Positions 24,158-33,754 of a stretch of 34,017 bases of DNA are shown in pieces (position 1 is the first letter of the stretch; every line of letters begins with the position of its first letter). The stretch is from the NCBI GenBank assembly GCA_004524515.1, contig SDNV01000012.1, positions 1 to 34,017 of the forward strand, written 5' to 3'. The stretch comes from Promethearchaeota archaeon (GTDB lineage Archaea > Asgardarchaeota > Lokiarchaeia > Sigynarchaeales > SOKP01). Made by a program: the position numbers and the translations under genes. The notes beneath the pieces were generated by a model. The model saw only the letters and a list, made by a program, of their open reading frames with translations. It made no database searches and was not told where the DNA came from.

Positions 24158-25924
24158 ATGTATAACAAAAATAGAATTTTAAACATAATTTTAGTAAGCC
24201 TTTTAATTATCTGTGGAGCTTTTTCTCAGATTACTTTATTAGCTCCATCTATTCAAATCACTGATAATCCCTCTGATTTCTTAGAAGAAAATTATTTAGA
24301 AACACCCGAAACTTCTGATGTAAGTGGTTCTTATGATTTAGGAGATGGAAATACAATGGATATTGATGCTGTGGATAACACTACAACTACAACTTTAAAT
24401 AACAATATCGATGGAGAGTATTTAACGTTTAAATCCGAAAAAAATGACACTTCTACCTCTACTTTATTAAACAATTCTAAGCTAATAACAACAGATCGCG
24501 AAAAATCTTTTCATTTGGAGAATATTAAGACTCAAGATTCTGAATTACATATTTCTAATCAATATCAATTAGATATATGGACTGACTATGAAATTCACAG
24601 CAATGCAACTTTCGATGATGTAGAAAATGACTTAGACTCGTTTTATTATCAAATCAGGAATCGAAGTTCTGGAGGATCTTTCAATATGACGTATTTAAAA
24701 GATGATACCGATGGCTATGACATTAATGTGTTAAGTGGATATCCTGGATGGACTCCCATCAATGCCAGTTTTAACTACGAGAATGATACTAACGAGTTTA
24801 AATGGTTGGATACAACTTTTAGCTTTCTGCCTAGTAGCGAATATACTATAAATGTATCAGGTGTGTGGCGTGATGACACGCCAGTTATAGATTGGACAAA
24901 TCCCAATCTTCAAACTTTTAACTTTTCAGGTGGTTTTTATAGAATAAATATAACTAAATTCTACGACACTATCGTAATTCATTATTCTTCTATTGCAGAT
25001 GATTTATATGAACTAATGTTTAGAAAAACATTTCAAGATGTTATTATCATGGACTGGAAGGGTCTAAGTGAAATATGGCAATGGAAACAGATGCTAATGT
25101 CGCTGTCATCTCCAATATGGAGTTCAGAGGCCAAAAAAAACTTCTTTTTTGTCGAGTTTCATCTATGGAATATAAATGATTTAGTTTATGTAGTTCGTGG
25201 AGCACATGCTAAACTGGACATCGTATTTTATAGAGTATGGAATCAAATCGTATTAGAGGGTATTACATATTCGATGAGTTATGATGTGCCTAATTACATG
25301 ATTTTTAGTATTGGAACCTTATTTGCTTATTGGGGTATTGGGATTGAGATTATATTCGATATTTTACAAAATACTTATGTAGGCTACAAAGTAGAAATAG
25401 GATATTTCTCCTGGGAATATATATATCTCGTGCCAACGTTAGTTTTACCCAATTTTCTAATGATTACAATTTTAGAATCGGTCTATACAGATACATTGTT
25501 TTATGTCCAGATAAGATTATCAGATTTTATGGGCTATGCTGTAAGCGGAGCTATGATTACAGGAACTTGGAATGGTACAGCAATCCTTCAAGATAATATT
25601 ACAGTTAATACTGATGGAACTTTTAATATAACATTAGAAGCAATATTAATCGCACCAGATGATCCCAGTATTAATCTCAGTTTAACAGCAATAAAAAAGG
25701 GTTATGCTCCTGGAACTCTCAACACAGAAATATCTGTAGACCCAGAAGCAGTTTCAAAAAATTCCACCTCTCCTCCTCCCTCTCCATCTGATGGTGATAG
25801 TGATAGCGATGGTAAAGAAGAGTCAAGTATTCCAGTTTCAACCCTAATTGTACTAGGGAGTATAGTTGCCCTTGCGGTAATTTCTGTAGTGATACTCACT
25901 ATCAGGAAAAGAGCAACCAAATGA
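24158..25924 (+). CDS. Secreted, membrane-anchored surface protein
   Basis: This 588-residue protein starts with a signal peptide or anchor (basic NKNR, then IILVSLLIICGAF) and ends with a Ser/Pro/Asp linker (SPPPSPSDGDSDSDG). One membrane helix of about 22 residues starting IPVSTLIVLGS follows, with a basic tail RKRATK. This is the layout of an archaeal cell-surface protein with its bulk outside. The outside part has many N-x-S/T glycosylation sites, such as NNS, NAT, NRS, NMT, NAS, NVS, NFS, NIT and NGT. Two central hydrophobic stretches (about residues 383-405 and 425-445) might dip into the membrane. Residues about 450-520 look like an Ig-like beta domain (GTFNITLEA). No enzyme motif is recognised. 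Confidence 0.75.
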   Translation: MYNKNRILNIILVSLLIICGAFSQITLLAPSIQITDNPSDFLEENYLETPETSDVSGSYDLGDGNTMDIDAVDNTTTTTLNNNIDGEYLTFKSEKNDTSTSTLLNNSKLITTDREKSFHLENIKTQDSELHISNQYQLDIWTDYEIHSNATFDDVENDLDSFYYQIRNRSSGGSFNMTYLKDDTDGYDINVLSGYPGWTPINASFNYENDTNEFKWLDTTFSFLPSSEYTINVSGVWRDDTPVIDWTNPNLQTFNFSGGFYRINITKFYDTIVIHYSSIADDLYELMFRKTFQDVIIMDWKGLSEIWQWKQMLMSLSSPIWSSEAKKNFFFVEFHLWNINDLVYVVRGAHAKLDIVFYRVWNQIVLEGITYSMSYDVPNYMIFSIGTLFAYWGIGIEIIFDILQNTYVGYKVEIGYFSWEYIYLVPTLVLPNFLMITILESVYTDTLFYVQIRLSDFMGYAVSGAMITGTWNGTAILQDNITVNTDGTFNITLEAILIAPDDPSINLSLTAIKKGYAPGTLNTEISVDPEAVSKNSTSPPPSPSDGDSDSDGKEESSIPVSTLIVLGSIVALAVISVVILTIRKRATK

Positions 25925-26013
25925 GAGCAAATCGTAATAAAAAGGTCTAAAAATAAATTTTTTTTTTTTAATCAATTGGTTAAAAAAATTAATCATGATA
26001 TATTGAAAATTAT

Positions 26014-26670
26014 ATGAAATTGAACTTTCAAATTGTTCTGAGTTTTGATTTAGACTTTACGCTTATCGATAATAGGGAAGGAATTATTAATTCCTTTAAT
26101 TATGCTTTACAAAAATATAACCTTCCCCAATCAGGTACTGAAGATATTGTAAAAATGATAGGAGTACCCTTAGATGAAATGTTTTCAAAAGTTACTGATT
26201 TTGATTCTTCTTTATTATGTTCCGCATTTAGAGAATATTACAGTTCTGAAGGCATTTTCCAAGTCAAATTATTTCCAAGGGTAAGAGACCTCCTTAAAAA
26301 GTTGAAAAAATCTTTTGTCTTAGGAATAATTACTTCAAAAAAGGAAGAATTGGCAATTAAACTATTAAAAGATTTGAAAATAGCTTCGAATTTCGACTTT
26401 ATTTTAGGAGAGATTGAAACAAGGAAAGGTAAAACTCATCCAGATCTAATTCAATTCCTTCTTGAAAAATATTTCAATTATCAATTTGTTATTATAGGAG
26501 ATCATCTAAAAGATAAAAAATTAGCGGAAAAATTAGGTTGCCCATTTGTTGGAGTGTTAACTGGCAATCATTCTGAAAATGATTTAAAATCAAATATGAA
26601 TAATGTCAAAACAATGATTTTAAAAAGCGTTCAAGAAATAACTATTGACAAAATTTACTCGTTATTCTAA
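26014..26670 (+). CDS. HAD-superfamily hydrolase, phosphoglycolate-phosphatase-like
   Basis: This is a 218-residue HAD phosphatase. The nucleophile motif is FDLDFTL (D12, D14, T16), followed by a helical cap (about residues 20-85). Motif II is GIITSKKEE, and motif III/IV gives HPDLIQFLL and IIGDHLKDKKLAEKLGC. These match the phosphoglycolate phosphatase/Gph subgroup, which dephosphorylates small phosphate esters, but the true substrate cannot be read from sequence. It is alone on the plus strand and converges with cdhE, 60 bases away. Confidence 0.88.
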   Translation: MKLNFQIVLSFDLDFTLIDNREGIINSFNYALQKYNLPQSGTEDIVKMIGVPLDEMFSKVTDFDSSLLCSAFREYYSSEGIFQVKLFPRVRDLLKKLKKSFVLGIITSKKEELAIKLLKDLKIASNFDFILGEIETRKGKTHPDLIQFLLEKYFNYQFVIIGDHLKDKKLAEKLGCPFVGVLTGNHSENDLKSNMNNVKTMILKSVQEITIDKIYSLF

Positions 26671-26730
26671 TTGAGAATGCTCACATTAAATCGCACAAAA
26701 AAAATAAAATAAAAAAAGAAAAAAGCTAAA

Positions 26731-28191
26731 TTACTCTTTCAAAGATTCATATTCTTTCATGAATTCTTCAGGTTTCCATTGAGTTTCAATATATTTTGAA
26801 ATACCTGAACTATCTCGTGGACCTACCACTACCCATGCATCGGCTTCATCTTCTAGAGCACCACTCAAGCGAGCAGCCATACCAGGAAGAATCAAAATTC
26901 TATGATTAACTTTATCAAATGCCTTGAATTCGGCTACGGCCTCAGCGATTGCTCCAGCATTGAACTGACCCCCTGCTACTGCGGATTCAATTCCTATTCC
27001 CTCACTATTTACAACTAAAAGCCAACAATCAAGATTCGCACCTTTAAGATCTTGTTCAACGGGAATTTTCGTCATACGATAATTTGAAGTGACAAAAATC
27101 GGTGCCATAGGTCCAGGTTCTCCAATTTGATATAATCCGGGATCTACCGCAGGATATATTCTCGGATCAGAAAATACAGTTTGTCTCATAGTCATTAAGG
27201 CTAATAACGCCCAGATATCCTCTTTCTTTTGTCCGGTATGAAGCACTACTAAGGACGTATCGATGGCAATCATCAACGCCCCCATAATGACTTCCTGATA
27301 TTGATGTCTCCATAATTCATCTTTGTCTTTTATATCGACCTGTGACCAATATGCAGCGGGAACTCCCATAACAGGCCAACCAGCATTAGAATCTTCTTTA
27401 TCTATAGCAGCGGTTCTTAATTGGATAATATTGTCATAGGTAACTGCTATATTTCCTGGTCCAAAAAGGGTTCCTGCATCTAATACTAATTCTTTTACCC
27501 CTAATTTCTGCAAAGTAGCGCTTAAAGAAACAAGCTCATCTAAATTAGTCGAAGTTGCCACCATAGGTAAATTATTTTGGACCGCAAACGTACCAACTTT
27601 TTCCCAACTATCTTTGGTGGCGGCATATAGTAAAGGCTTTTTGGCTTTAATTTCACCCGCCGCTGCTAATAAAATATCAGGATTTAGACAACAAAGCATT
27701 ACAGGAAGATTTGAAATCTCAACGATTTTGGTAGCGGCAGCTTTATATTTATCAGCCTCTCCAGAAACACATCGTAATGCGATACCATTAACTTTTAGAA
27801 CATCTCCAATACGTTCAATGGTTAAATCTGTAATATATTTAACCGTATCTACTAAATCAGATTCAGCAAGATCGTCTGGAATTTCAATGAAAAGCGCTGT
27901 TTCATTATAATAGGTCAATTGGTGGCGCATTAACACTTCTTCACCACCAATAACGACTTCACGTTCACCCACCCCTATTCTAACAGGTTTCTGTGGAGGT
28001 GTAGTGATTTGGATTAATTTATTACGATTCTTTGCCTGTTTTGGTTGTTGCATTAAATGCGTGCAATCTTGTACCCGAACTTTTCTTTCTAATAAATCAG
28101 TAGCAAATGCCATACATGTATCGTATCCACATTCTTTGCAATTACTCTTATCGAGCAATGCGTAAACATCTAACGGTGAAGGTCTCCCCAT
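26731..28191 (-). CDS. cdhE: Acetyl-CoA decarbonylase/synthase gamma subunit (corrinoid Fe-S protein large subunit)
   Basis: This 486-residue protein begins with the diagnostic Fe-S motif SNCKECGYDTCMAFA: C18, C21, C26 and C43 (C-x2-C-x4-C-x16-C), binding a 4Fe-4S cluster. A TIM-barrel domain follows (about 60-310), and a C-terminal corrinoid-binding domain (about 320-470) carries NSEGIGIESAVAGGQF and LILPGMAARLSG. It carries methyl groups from tetrahydropterin to the acetyl-CoA synthase of the Wood-Ljungdahl pathway. The partner subunits (CdhA-D) are not in the window, so the complex is dispersed. A GGAG ribosome site precedes the ATG by about nine bases. This gene shows that the host has a true CODH/ACS, distinct from the altered CooS at 2599-4560. 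Confidence 0.93.
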   Translation of the reverse strand: MGRPSPLDVYALLDKSNCKECGYDTCMAFATDLLERKVRVQDCTHLMQQPKQAKNRNKLIQITTPPQKPVRIGVGEREVVIGGEEVLMRHQLTYYNETALFIEIPDDLAESDLVDTVKYITDLTIERIGDVLKVNGIALRCVSGEADKYKAAATKIVEISNLPVMLCCLNPDILLAAAGEIKAKKPLLYAATKDSWEKVGTFAVQNNLPMVATSTNLDELVSLSATLQKLGVKELVLDAGTLFGPGNIAVTYDNIIQLRTAAIDKEDSNAGWPVMGVPAAYWSQVDIKDKDELWRHQYQEVIMGALMIAIDTSLVVLHTGQKKEDIWALLALMTMRQTVFSDPRIYPAVDPGLYQIGEPGPMAPIFVTSNYRMTKIPVEQDLKGANLDCWLLVVNSEGIGIESAVAGGQFNAGAIAEAVAEFKAFDKVNHRILILPGMAARLSGALEDEADAWVVVGPRDSSGISKYIETQWKPEEFMKEYESLKE

Positions 28192-28528
28192 TTTATTTTC
28201 TCCAATGGTTTTATAATTTTTAATTCATTTTCCTTAGGAATACTGTTTTAAACCGTTCTTTTTTTATATCAATTCCAACCTTACGGTTCTTTTTTCCCAT
28301 AGAAAATTTTGAATAAATATGTTTAGGATAATAATTTTTGAAATTAAAAGTTATTTTTTTCCCATTTCTACATTTCTCTAGGATTTGTCGAAATGCATCT
28401 GTTTAAAAAGAGAAAAGAACTATTAAGAACGTAATTTTAAGATTAGGATTGATTTTAGTGTTATGATAGAAAAAGCAAGGAGAATAGATCTCTCTGGTGA
28501 ATTGATGTATTTTATATATTTTTGAAAT
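28192..28528. other. Intergenic region carrying the cdhE promoter
   Basis: This 337-base A/T-rich spacer has no gene that I can support. On the minus strand a TATA-like AAAAATTATAAAA (about 28211-28223) lies roughly 25-30 bases before cdhE, followed by its GGAG site. A 60-codon minus-strand frame extending into the neighbouring longin-like gene is out of frame with it and is not a gene. Confidence 0.4.
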
Positions 28529-28936
28529 TTAGAAACCCTTCCAGAATTTTTTAATGGGTTCTTCAAGCGTGTCTCCAATTTGCGTTTCGAATTCATCAAA
28601 GACACTGATATCTAAATCCCATTTTTCGAACCAAGCCTCGGGATACTTTATTATAAATCTTGATACCACTTTCTCTAATTCTTCGGCTACTTTTTTTTCT
28701 TTAGATTTTTTAGCCGAAGAGGCAACAAAAATAAAATGTTTGGTTTTCTTTATAATAAACCTCTTATCGCTCAACTCGAAATTGGATAAACCGCCTTCAG
28801 CGAGCTTTTCTGCGAAAGTATTTAACGCGCTCATTAACGCGCCGAAGAGTTGTGATTTCATCTGGGCATCAAAAACTCGATTAAATAAAACGGTGCCCGT
28901 ATTCGTCAAGATCCAGATATCTTGAAGAACTCCCAT
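28529..28936 (-). CDS. Longin-like domain protein, paralogue 2
   Basis: This 135-residue protein is close to the copy at 30003-30413: both share LQDIWIL(T/S)N(T/S)GTVLFNRVFDA, LFGALMSALN and a W-rich end (F(E/K)(K/S)WD(L/C)DISVF). It ends in EPIKKFWKGF, the family tail. The protein is soluble and contains a Lys-rich helix (KKSKEKKVAEEL) on which a membrane or partner could bind. The fold assignment to longin is from the strand-helix-strand order and short patterns. It is transcribed toward cdhE but not tightly linked to it. Confidence 0.65.
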   Translation of the reverse strand: MGVLQDIWILTNTGTVLFNRVFDAQMKSQLFGALMSALNTFAEKLAEGGLSNFELSDKRFIIKKTKHFIFVASSAKKSKEKKVAEELEKVVSRFIIKYPEAWFEKWDLDISVFDEFETQIGDTLEEPIKKFWKGF

Positions 28937-29076
28937 AATAATTTCCCGTGCAATTAAGATTTATTTTATATAAATTTATAATGATCCTTAGTTTAATCCT
29001 TATCCTATATAAATATATTTTAGTCTATAAATTTAAACTTATATTTTTGATAAATGAAAAAAAAAGAAGATTTAAT

Positions 29077-29805
29077 TTATTTAACTAATCGATTCGCTAG
29101 TGGTTTTGGCAAAAAGAACCCTAAATAATACTCAATTGCTCCAGAAATTAATATAATTCTCACAAGTATCAAGGTTATAGGATTCAATGTTAATGCTGAA
29201 TCCATAAAAGCCCCCACTAAAAAGGAAATCCAAGCGATTAATAAAAACTTTCCTTTCCATTGGAGTTCTTTATCTTCAAGTTTCATTGATTTCAGAGAGA
29301 AAATAATTCCAGTAATTACAAAGATTAGGATTGCCGTTACAATAAAAATTAGATTATATGTGGAATGATTTGAGTCAAATGTACTTTCTAATCTAGCAAC
29401 CATTGCAATGTCCGTGAAAAGAAAGTAGATTATATAAAATTCCCATATGATGCTAAATAAAGAGATAAATATAAATAGATTTTTTTTCAAACCTGGATTC
29501 ATTATCTCACAAATAGCGTATCCCCAACATATTAAAGCGATAGGTATAAAAGCATTTGCGATAAATAAATAGGTAAACTCATCTAACTTAATGTCGAGCA
29601 AACCATAAGACACAAATTGGAAAGCAACACCCCACCAAGCACTTACAACTAGAAGATAAGCAACTCCTACAAAAACTAATTCCATTCTTTTAAGGGTAAT
29701 GGACTTGTATATGATCTTTAAACCTATTAAAGAAGCAATTATTACCCACATTAAGCCTAAGCTTCCTTGAAGTATTTCTAACTCAGTTAAATCTGTTAAT
29801 GCCAT
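29077..29805 (-). CDS. Seven-helix membrane protein of unknown function
   Basis: This is a 242-residue protein, starting at the ATG 29805 that a GGTGAG site precedes by six bases; TTG and GTG codons just upstream are less likely. Seven hydrophobic helices are visible, near residues 13-33, 41-63, 77-97, 107-129, 145-167, 182-202 and 207-227. The residues between are few and mildly charged. The layout resembles the 7TM sensory or intramembrane modules attached to archaeal signalling proteins, but no output domain follows. It lies between two longin-like paralogues on the same strand, which may or may not be meaningful. Confidence 0.65.
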   Translation of the reverse strand: MALTDLTELEILQGSLGLMWVIIASLIGLKIIYKSITLKRMELVFVGVAYLLVVSAWWGVAFQFVSYGLLDIKLDEFTYLFIANAFIPIALICWGYAICEIMNPGLKKNLFIFISLFSIIWEFYIIYFLFTDIAMVARLESTFDSNHSTYNLIFIVTAILIFVITGIIFSLKSMKLEDKELQWKGKFLLIAWISFLVGAFMDSALTLNPITLILVRIILISGAIEYYLGFFLPKPLANRLVK

Positions 29806-30002
29806 AGTTCTCACCAACCTATTCTTAAATTATTTACAGTTTTTTTTCTAAATTGACTAATTTTTTATCAATAATTAAGAAAATGATGGTATTTAAATTA
29901 CAATATTTCCAAAAAATTATAAATGAAAAAGAGAAATCAACTTTGTAATATTTCTTTAAGAAGTTGGTATGAATTTAGAGAAAATTGTAATTGAAAGAAT
30001 TA

Positions 30003-30413
30003 TTAAAATCCTTGCCAAAATTGCTTAATAGGATTCTCAAGTGATTCTTCTATTTCTTGTTCAAAACATTCGAAAACGCTAATATCGCAGTCCCAGCTTT
30101 TAAACCAATCGTCGGGATATTTCTCATGAAATTTTTTTATAACCTTTTCTAATTGTTCATTTAATTTTTTTTCTTTTACTTTCCTTGCAGAGGTTGCAAC
30201 GAAAGTATAATTCACAGTCTTTTTTATCACAAATTTCTTTTCACTTATTTCGAAATTAGAGAGCCCTTCACCGTCGGCCAATTGTTCTGCGAAGGAATTG
30301 AGAGCACTCATTAATGCTCCAAAGAGTTGGTTTTCCATTTTAGCATCAAAAACTCTGTTAAATAAAACCGTTCCGCTATTAGAGAGTATCCAAATATCCT
30401 GTAATACAGGCAT
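30003..30413 (-). CDS. Longin-like domain protein, paralogue 3
   Basis: This 136-residue protein is near-identical in plan to the copy at 28529-28936: PVLQDIWILSNSGTVLFNRV, LFGALMSALNSF, a NYTFVATSARK strand and the NPIKQFWQGF tail. Two cysteines (in WDCDISVF and FECFEQ) are unique to this copy. The intervening 7TM gene suggests a duplication of the longin-like gene rather than a simple tandem array. No ribosome site is visible before the ATG, so translation is probably leaderless. Confidence 0.65.
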   Translation of the reverse strand: MPVLQDIWILSNSGTVLFNRVFDAKMENQLFGALMSALNSFAEQLADGEGLSNFEISEKKFVIKKTVNYTFVATSARKVKEKKLNEQLEKVIKKFHEKYPDDWFKSWDCDISVFECFEQEIEESLENPIKQFWQGF

Positions 30414-30633
30414 ATTTTAATTAATGCAATTATTTTTAAATTATAATTAGATAATGAAATTCTTATTACTATTCTTCTTATTGCTAATCATTTGAATCCG
30501 TATATTTAAATTTGATCGTTTTTTACTAAAAATTTTCTGGAGTCAACTATTTTATTCATGAATTTTTAATAATTATCTCATATACCGTGAAATTCAAAAA
30601 AAATAAAATATTTCTATTTTTTTCTTACTTGCA

Positions 30634-32085
30634 ATGGTACACACTCAATTAAATTATGAAAAATTAAATACCTTATTTCATCCTAAACATATTGCGTTTA
30701 TAGGGGCCTCTGAAAATAGTAGATTTGGAGCAATGTTATACCTCCCGGCATTTAAAGATTCCGCCTGGGCGGATAGTTTTTATCCGGTCAATCCTAAATA
30801 TGACAAAATTATGGATTGGAAGTGTTATCCATCCGTTTTAGATGTCCCCTATCCTGTAGATACTGCCTATATCTCGGTTAAAACCAAATTTATTCCCCAC
30901 GTTATAAAGGAGTGTGTCCAAAAGAAAATTGATTGGGTAATAGTATTTGCTTCTGGATTTTCTGAGACGGGAGATCCTGAAGGAAAAAAACTTGAAAAAG
31001 AACTCATTGAAATTATTGATGGTGGAAATACAAGAATTATCGGTCCAAATTGCCTAGGACCTTTTAATGCGGAAAATGGAATGGCCTTTACATTTAGTCA
31101 TACAGATGGAATTCCGGGAGAAGTGTCTTTCATGTCACAATCGGGAGGCCATTTAAGTCAATTGATGGATATAGGGTTTAAGCGGGACCTACGCTTTAGA
31201 TACGGCGTATCTTTTGGAAATCAAATTGATTTGAACTGCATAGATTTTTTAAGACATTTTAGGCAAGATACAAACACAAAAGTTATTGCGGCATATTTAG
31301 AATCCTTTGGTTCGGGCGATGGGCACGAATTTTTTTTAGAATTAAAAAAAACTACCCAAATAAAACCCGTCATAATTTGGAAAGGCGGGTATACGGAAGA
31401 TGGAACTAAAGCAGCATTTTCGCATACAGGAGCAATCGCTTCTAATCTAAAGTTATGGAAAGCTATGACAAAACAAACTGGGGCTGTATTAGTCAAAGAT
31501 AATGAAGAATTCTGGAGTACCATTAAAACTTTTGAATTATTATTTCCTAAATATATCCCTAATGGAAGAAATGTGGGAATAATCACTCCGGGAGGAGGAT
31601 CTTCAGTAAATATGACGGATTTATTCGCAGCCCATAATTTAAAAGTACCTGAATTAACACCAGATTCCCAGGAAAAGCTTAGTAAAATATTACCCAAAGA
31701 AAATGTGAATATTAAAAATCCCATTGACTTAGGAGCATCTGGATTTGTACTCGATATTTTTGCTAAATCTATAGATATTGTTGTGGATGATCCTAATATC
31801 GATATAATTATTATACCCTTATGGCCTCATCATTTATATGTGCATGTTTTTAATCGGATGATTAACATCCAAAAAAGAACTAAAAAACCATTCGCTTTTT
31901 GCCTACCGAGTATCGCAGATTCTTTTGAAGCGGCAAAAGATTTTAAAACTCCTAAAAAAATATTAAATAAAAAAAGACAACTTTATTTCATTGATTTAAG
32001 GGATGCCGCAAATAGTATCTCTTTACTTTGTGATTATGCAGAATATTTAAAATCTCGTAATTTTACCATTCCAAATAATCCTTAA
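30634..32085 (+). CDS. ADP-forming acyl-CoA synthetase, alpha (CoA-binding/ligase) subunit
   Basis: This 483-residue protein contains the CoA-binding Rossmann domain (IAFIGASENSRFG, about 20-33), the succinyl-CoA-synthetase-like ligase domain (GPNCLGPF, 137-144; FMSQSGGHLS, 166-175) and the phosphohistidine motif FSHTGAIAS with H264. These are the alpha part of acetate/acyl-CoA synthetases (ADP-forming), which make ATP from acyl-CoA. The ATP-grasp beta part, which is often fused or adjacent, is missing here: the next gene is a gamma-glutamyltransferase-like enzyme. The beta subunit must be elsewhere, or this is a variant CoA-binding protein. Confidence 0.85.
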   Translation: MVHTQLNYEKLNTLFHPKHIAFIGASENSRFGAMLYLPAFKDSAWADSFYPVNPKYDKIMDWKCYPSVLDVPYPVDTAYISVKTKFIPHVIKECVQKKIDWVIVFASGFSETGDPEGKKLEKELIEIIDGGNTRIIGPNCLGPFNAENGMAFTFSHTDGIPGEVSFMSQSGGHLSQLMDIGFKRDLRFRYGVSFGNQIDLNCIDFLRHFRQDTNTKVIAAYLESFGSGDGHEFFLELKKTTQIKPVIIWKGGYTEDGTKAAFSHTGAIASNLKLWKAMTKQTGAVLVKDNEEFWSTIKTFELLFPKYIPNGRNVGIITPGGGSSVNMTDLFAAHNLKVPELTPDSQEKLSKILPKENVNIKNPIDLGASGFVLDIFAKSIDIVVDDPNIDIIIIPLWPHHLYVHVFNRMINIQKRTKKPFAFCLPSIADSFEAAKDFKTPKKILNKKRQLYFIDLRDAANSISLLCDYAEYLKSRNFTIPNNP

Positions 32086-32167
32086 AAATTAAAAAAAAAT
32101 TGGTTTGAATATTTCTTATAAAATTTAAAAATTAAAGAATTAAAAATAGATAAGGGATTGTGAGAAA

Positions 32168-33754
32168 ATGACTAAAGAGTTTAAATGGAAATTTCCCTAT
32201 GCTTCTCGCAGAATGCCCATTTTAGCAAAAAATATTGTCGCAACCTCTCAACCTCTTGCAGCCCAAGCAGGATTAAGAATGCTTTTGAAAGGAGGAAATG
32301 CTGTTGATGCAATATTAGCAACTGCGATAGCTATAACTGTTGTAGAGCCCACAAGTAATGGTATTGGCAGTGATGCGTTTGTTATTTTATGGGATGGAAA
32401 GAAACTTGTGGGTTTGAATGCTTCTGGTCGGTCTCCTGCAGCATGGACTCCCGAATATTTTTCAAAATATAAAAAAATGCCTCTTCAGGGGTGGGATACG
32501 GTCACAGTGCCAGGAGCCATCTCAGCTTGGGTTGAACTATCTAAAAAATATGGTCAACTTTCTTTTCAAGAATTGTTTGAACCGGCAATTGAGTACGCTA
32601 AAAATGGATTTTTGGTTTCTCCGATAACTGGGGATGTATGGAATCCCCTATCTAGAGTATTTAAACAATATCCTGATTTCTGTGAGGCTTTTCTCCGAAA
32701 TGGAAAAGCGCCTAAACCCGGAGAGTTATTTAAATTTCCAGCTCAAGCACGAACCCTGGAACTTATTGCCAAAACTGAGGGCAATGCGTTTTACCACGGA
32801 GAATTAGCCAAAAAAATTGAAGAACATGCGAAAAAAACCGGAGGGCTAATGACTCGTGAAGACCTCGAAAAGCATACTGCTACTTGGGTAAATCCCATAA
32901 AAATAGAATATAAAGGAGTGGAATTACATGAAATCCCTCCCAACGGTCAAGGTTTAGCGGCCTTAATAATGCTGGGTATTTTAAAACAGTTCGATATTAG
33001 CTCTTATGATCCTGATTCTGTAGAATCCATCCATCTTCAACTAGAAGCCATGAAATTAGCATTTGCAGATGCTTATCGCTATATCTCAGATCCTTCCACC
33101 TTAGAATTCGATCCTACTTATCTTCTTGGGTCGGATTATCTAAAAGAAAGAGCCAGTTTAATAAACCCGGAAAAAGCACAAAAATATCAATATGGGGTGC
33201 CAAAACTAGGTGACACTGTCTATTTAACTGCTGCGGATGAAAATGGAATGATGATATCCTATATTCAGTCCAATTATTTTGCTTTTGGATCGGGTATTGT
33301 GATTCCAGATACGGGGATAAGTCTCCAGAACCGTGGTGCGGGTTTTGTATTGGAAGAAGGACATCCTAATCAAGTAGGTCCTAATAAAAGACCTTATCAT
33401 ACTATAATTCCCGCATTTGTCACCAAAAATAATGAGCCTCTGATGACCCTAGGAGTAATGGGGGGAGCACACCAACCTCAGGGTCATGCGCAGATGATGA
33501 TTCGCATATTTGAGTATAAACAGAATCCACAAGCGGCGAATGATGCTCCCCGTTGGAGTGTGAAGGACGATCTTGACGTAATTGTTGAGCCAGAATTCAA
33601 TAAGCAAACTGTGGAAGCTTTAAAGGAAAAAGGACACAAAATTTCAACAAGTCATTTCGTAGAATTTGGTGGAAGTCAAATGATATATAAAATTGATGGT
33701 GGTTATGTAGCTTCGTCAGATCCCAGAAAAGACGGGCAAGCTGTAGGATTTTAA
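32168..33754 (+). CDS. Gamma-glutamyltransferase-like Ntn hydrolase
   Basis: This is a 528-residue member of the GGT family, full length. The N-terminal region has AAQAGLRMLLKGGNAVDA and the C-terminal catalytic subunit would begin at T350 (LGDT/VYLTAAD), the autocleavage nucleophile. IQSNYFAFGSGI follows, as in the family. GGTs cleave gamma-glutamyl amides such as glutathione. Here no signal peptide is visible, so it probably acts inside the cell, like the oxamate-amidohydrolase-type members. The usual TTH after the cleavage site reads TVY, a difference that may alter substrate choice. It is 82 bases after the acyl-CoA synthetase gene on the same strand, probably one operon. Confidence 0.88.
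   Translation: MTKEFKWKFPYASRRMPILAKNIVATSQPLAAQAGLRMLLKGGNAVDAILATAIAITVVEPTSNGIGSDAFVILWDGKKLVGLNASGRSPAAWTPEYFSKYKKMPLQGWDTVTVPGAISAWVELSKKYGQLSFQELFEPAIEYAKNGFLVSPITGDVWNPLSRVFKQYPDFCEAFLRNGKAPKPGELFKFPAQARTLELIAKTEGNAFYHGELAKKIEEHAKKTGGLMTREDLEKHTATWVNPIKIEYKGVELHEIPPNGQGLAALIMLGILKQFDISSYDPDSVESIHLQLEAMKLAFADAYRYISDPSTLEFDPTYLLGSDYLKERASLINPEKAQKYQYGVPKLGDTVYLTAADENGMMISYIQSNYFAFGSGIVIPDTGISLQNRGAGFVLEEGHPNQVGPNKRPYHTIIPAFVTKNNEPLMTLGVMGGAHQPQGHAQMMIRIFEYKQNPQAANDAPRWSVKDDLDVIVEPEFNKQTVEALKEKGHKISTSHFVEFGGSQMIYKIDGGYVASSDPRKDGQAVGF

Noticed and set aside
24158..24250. Signal peptide of the surface protein considered as a lipoprotein signal (LIICG)
   Set aside because: The residue before Cys is Ile rather than Gly/Ala/Ser, so the lipobox rule is not met.
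28423..28605. 60-codon minus-strand frame at the 3' end of a longin-like gene
   Set aside because: Overlaps the real gene in another frame, is basic and lacks any recognisable motif.
31221..31724. 167-codon minus-strand frame inside the acyl-CoA synthetase gene
   Set aside because: Antisense shadow of a gene with clear catalytic motifs.
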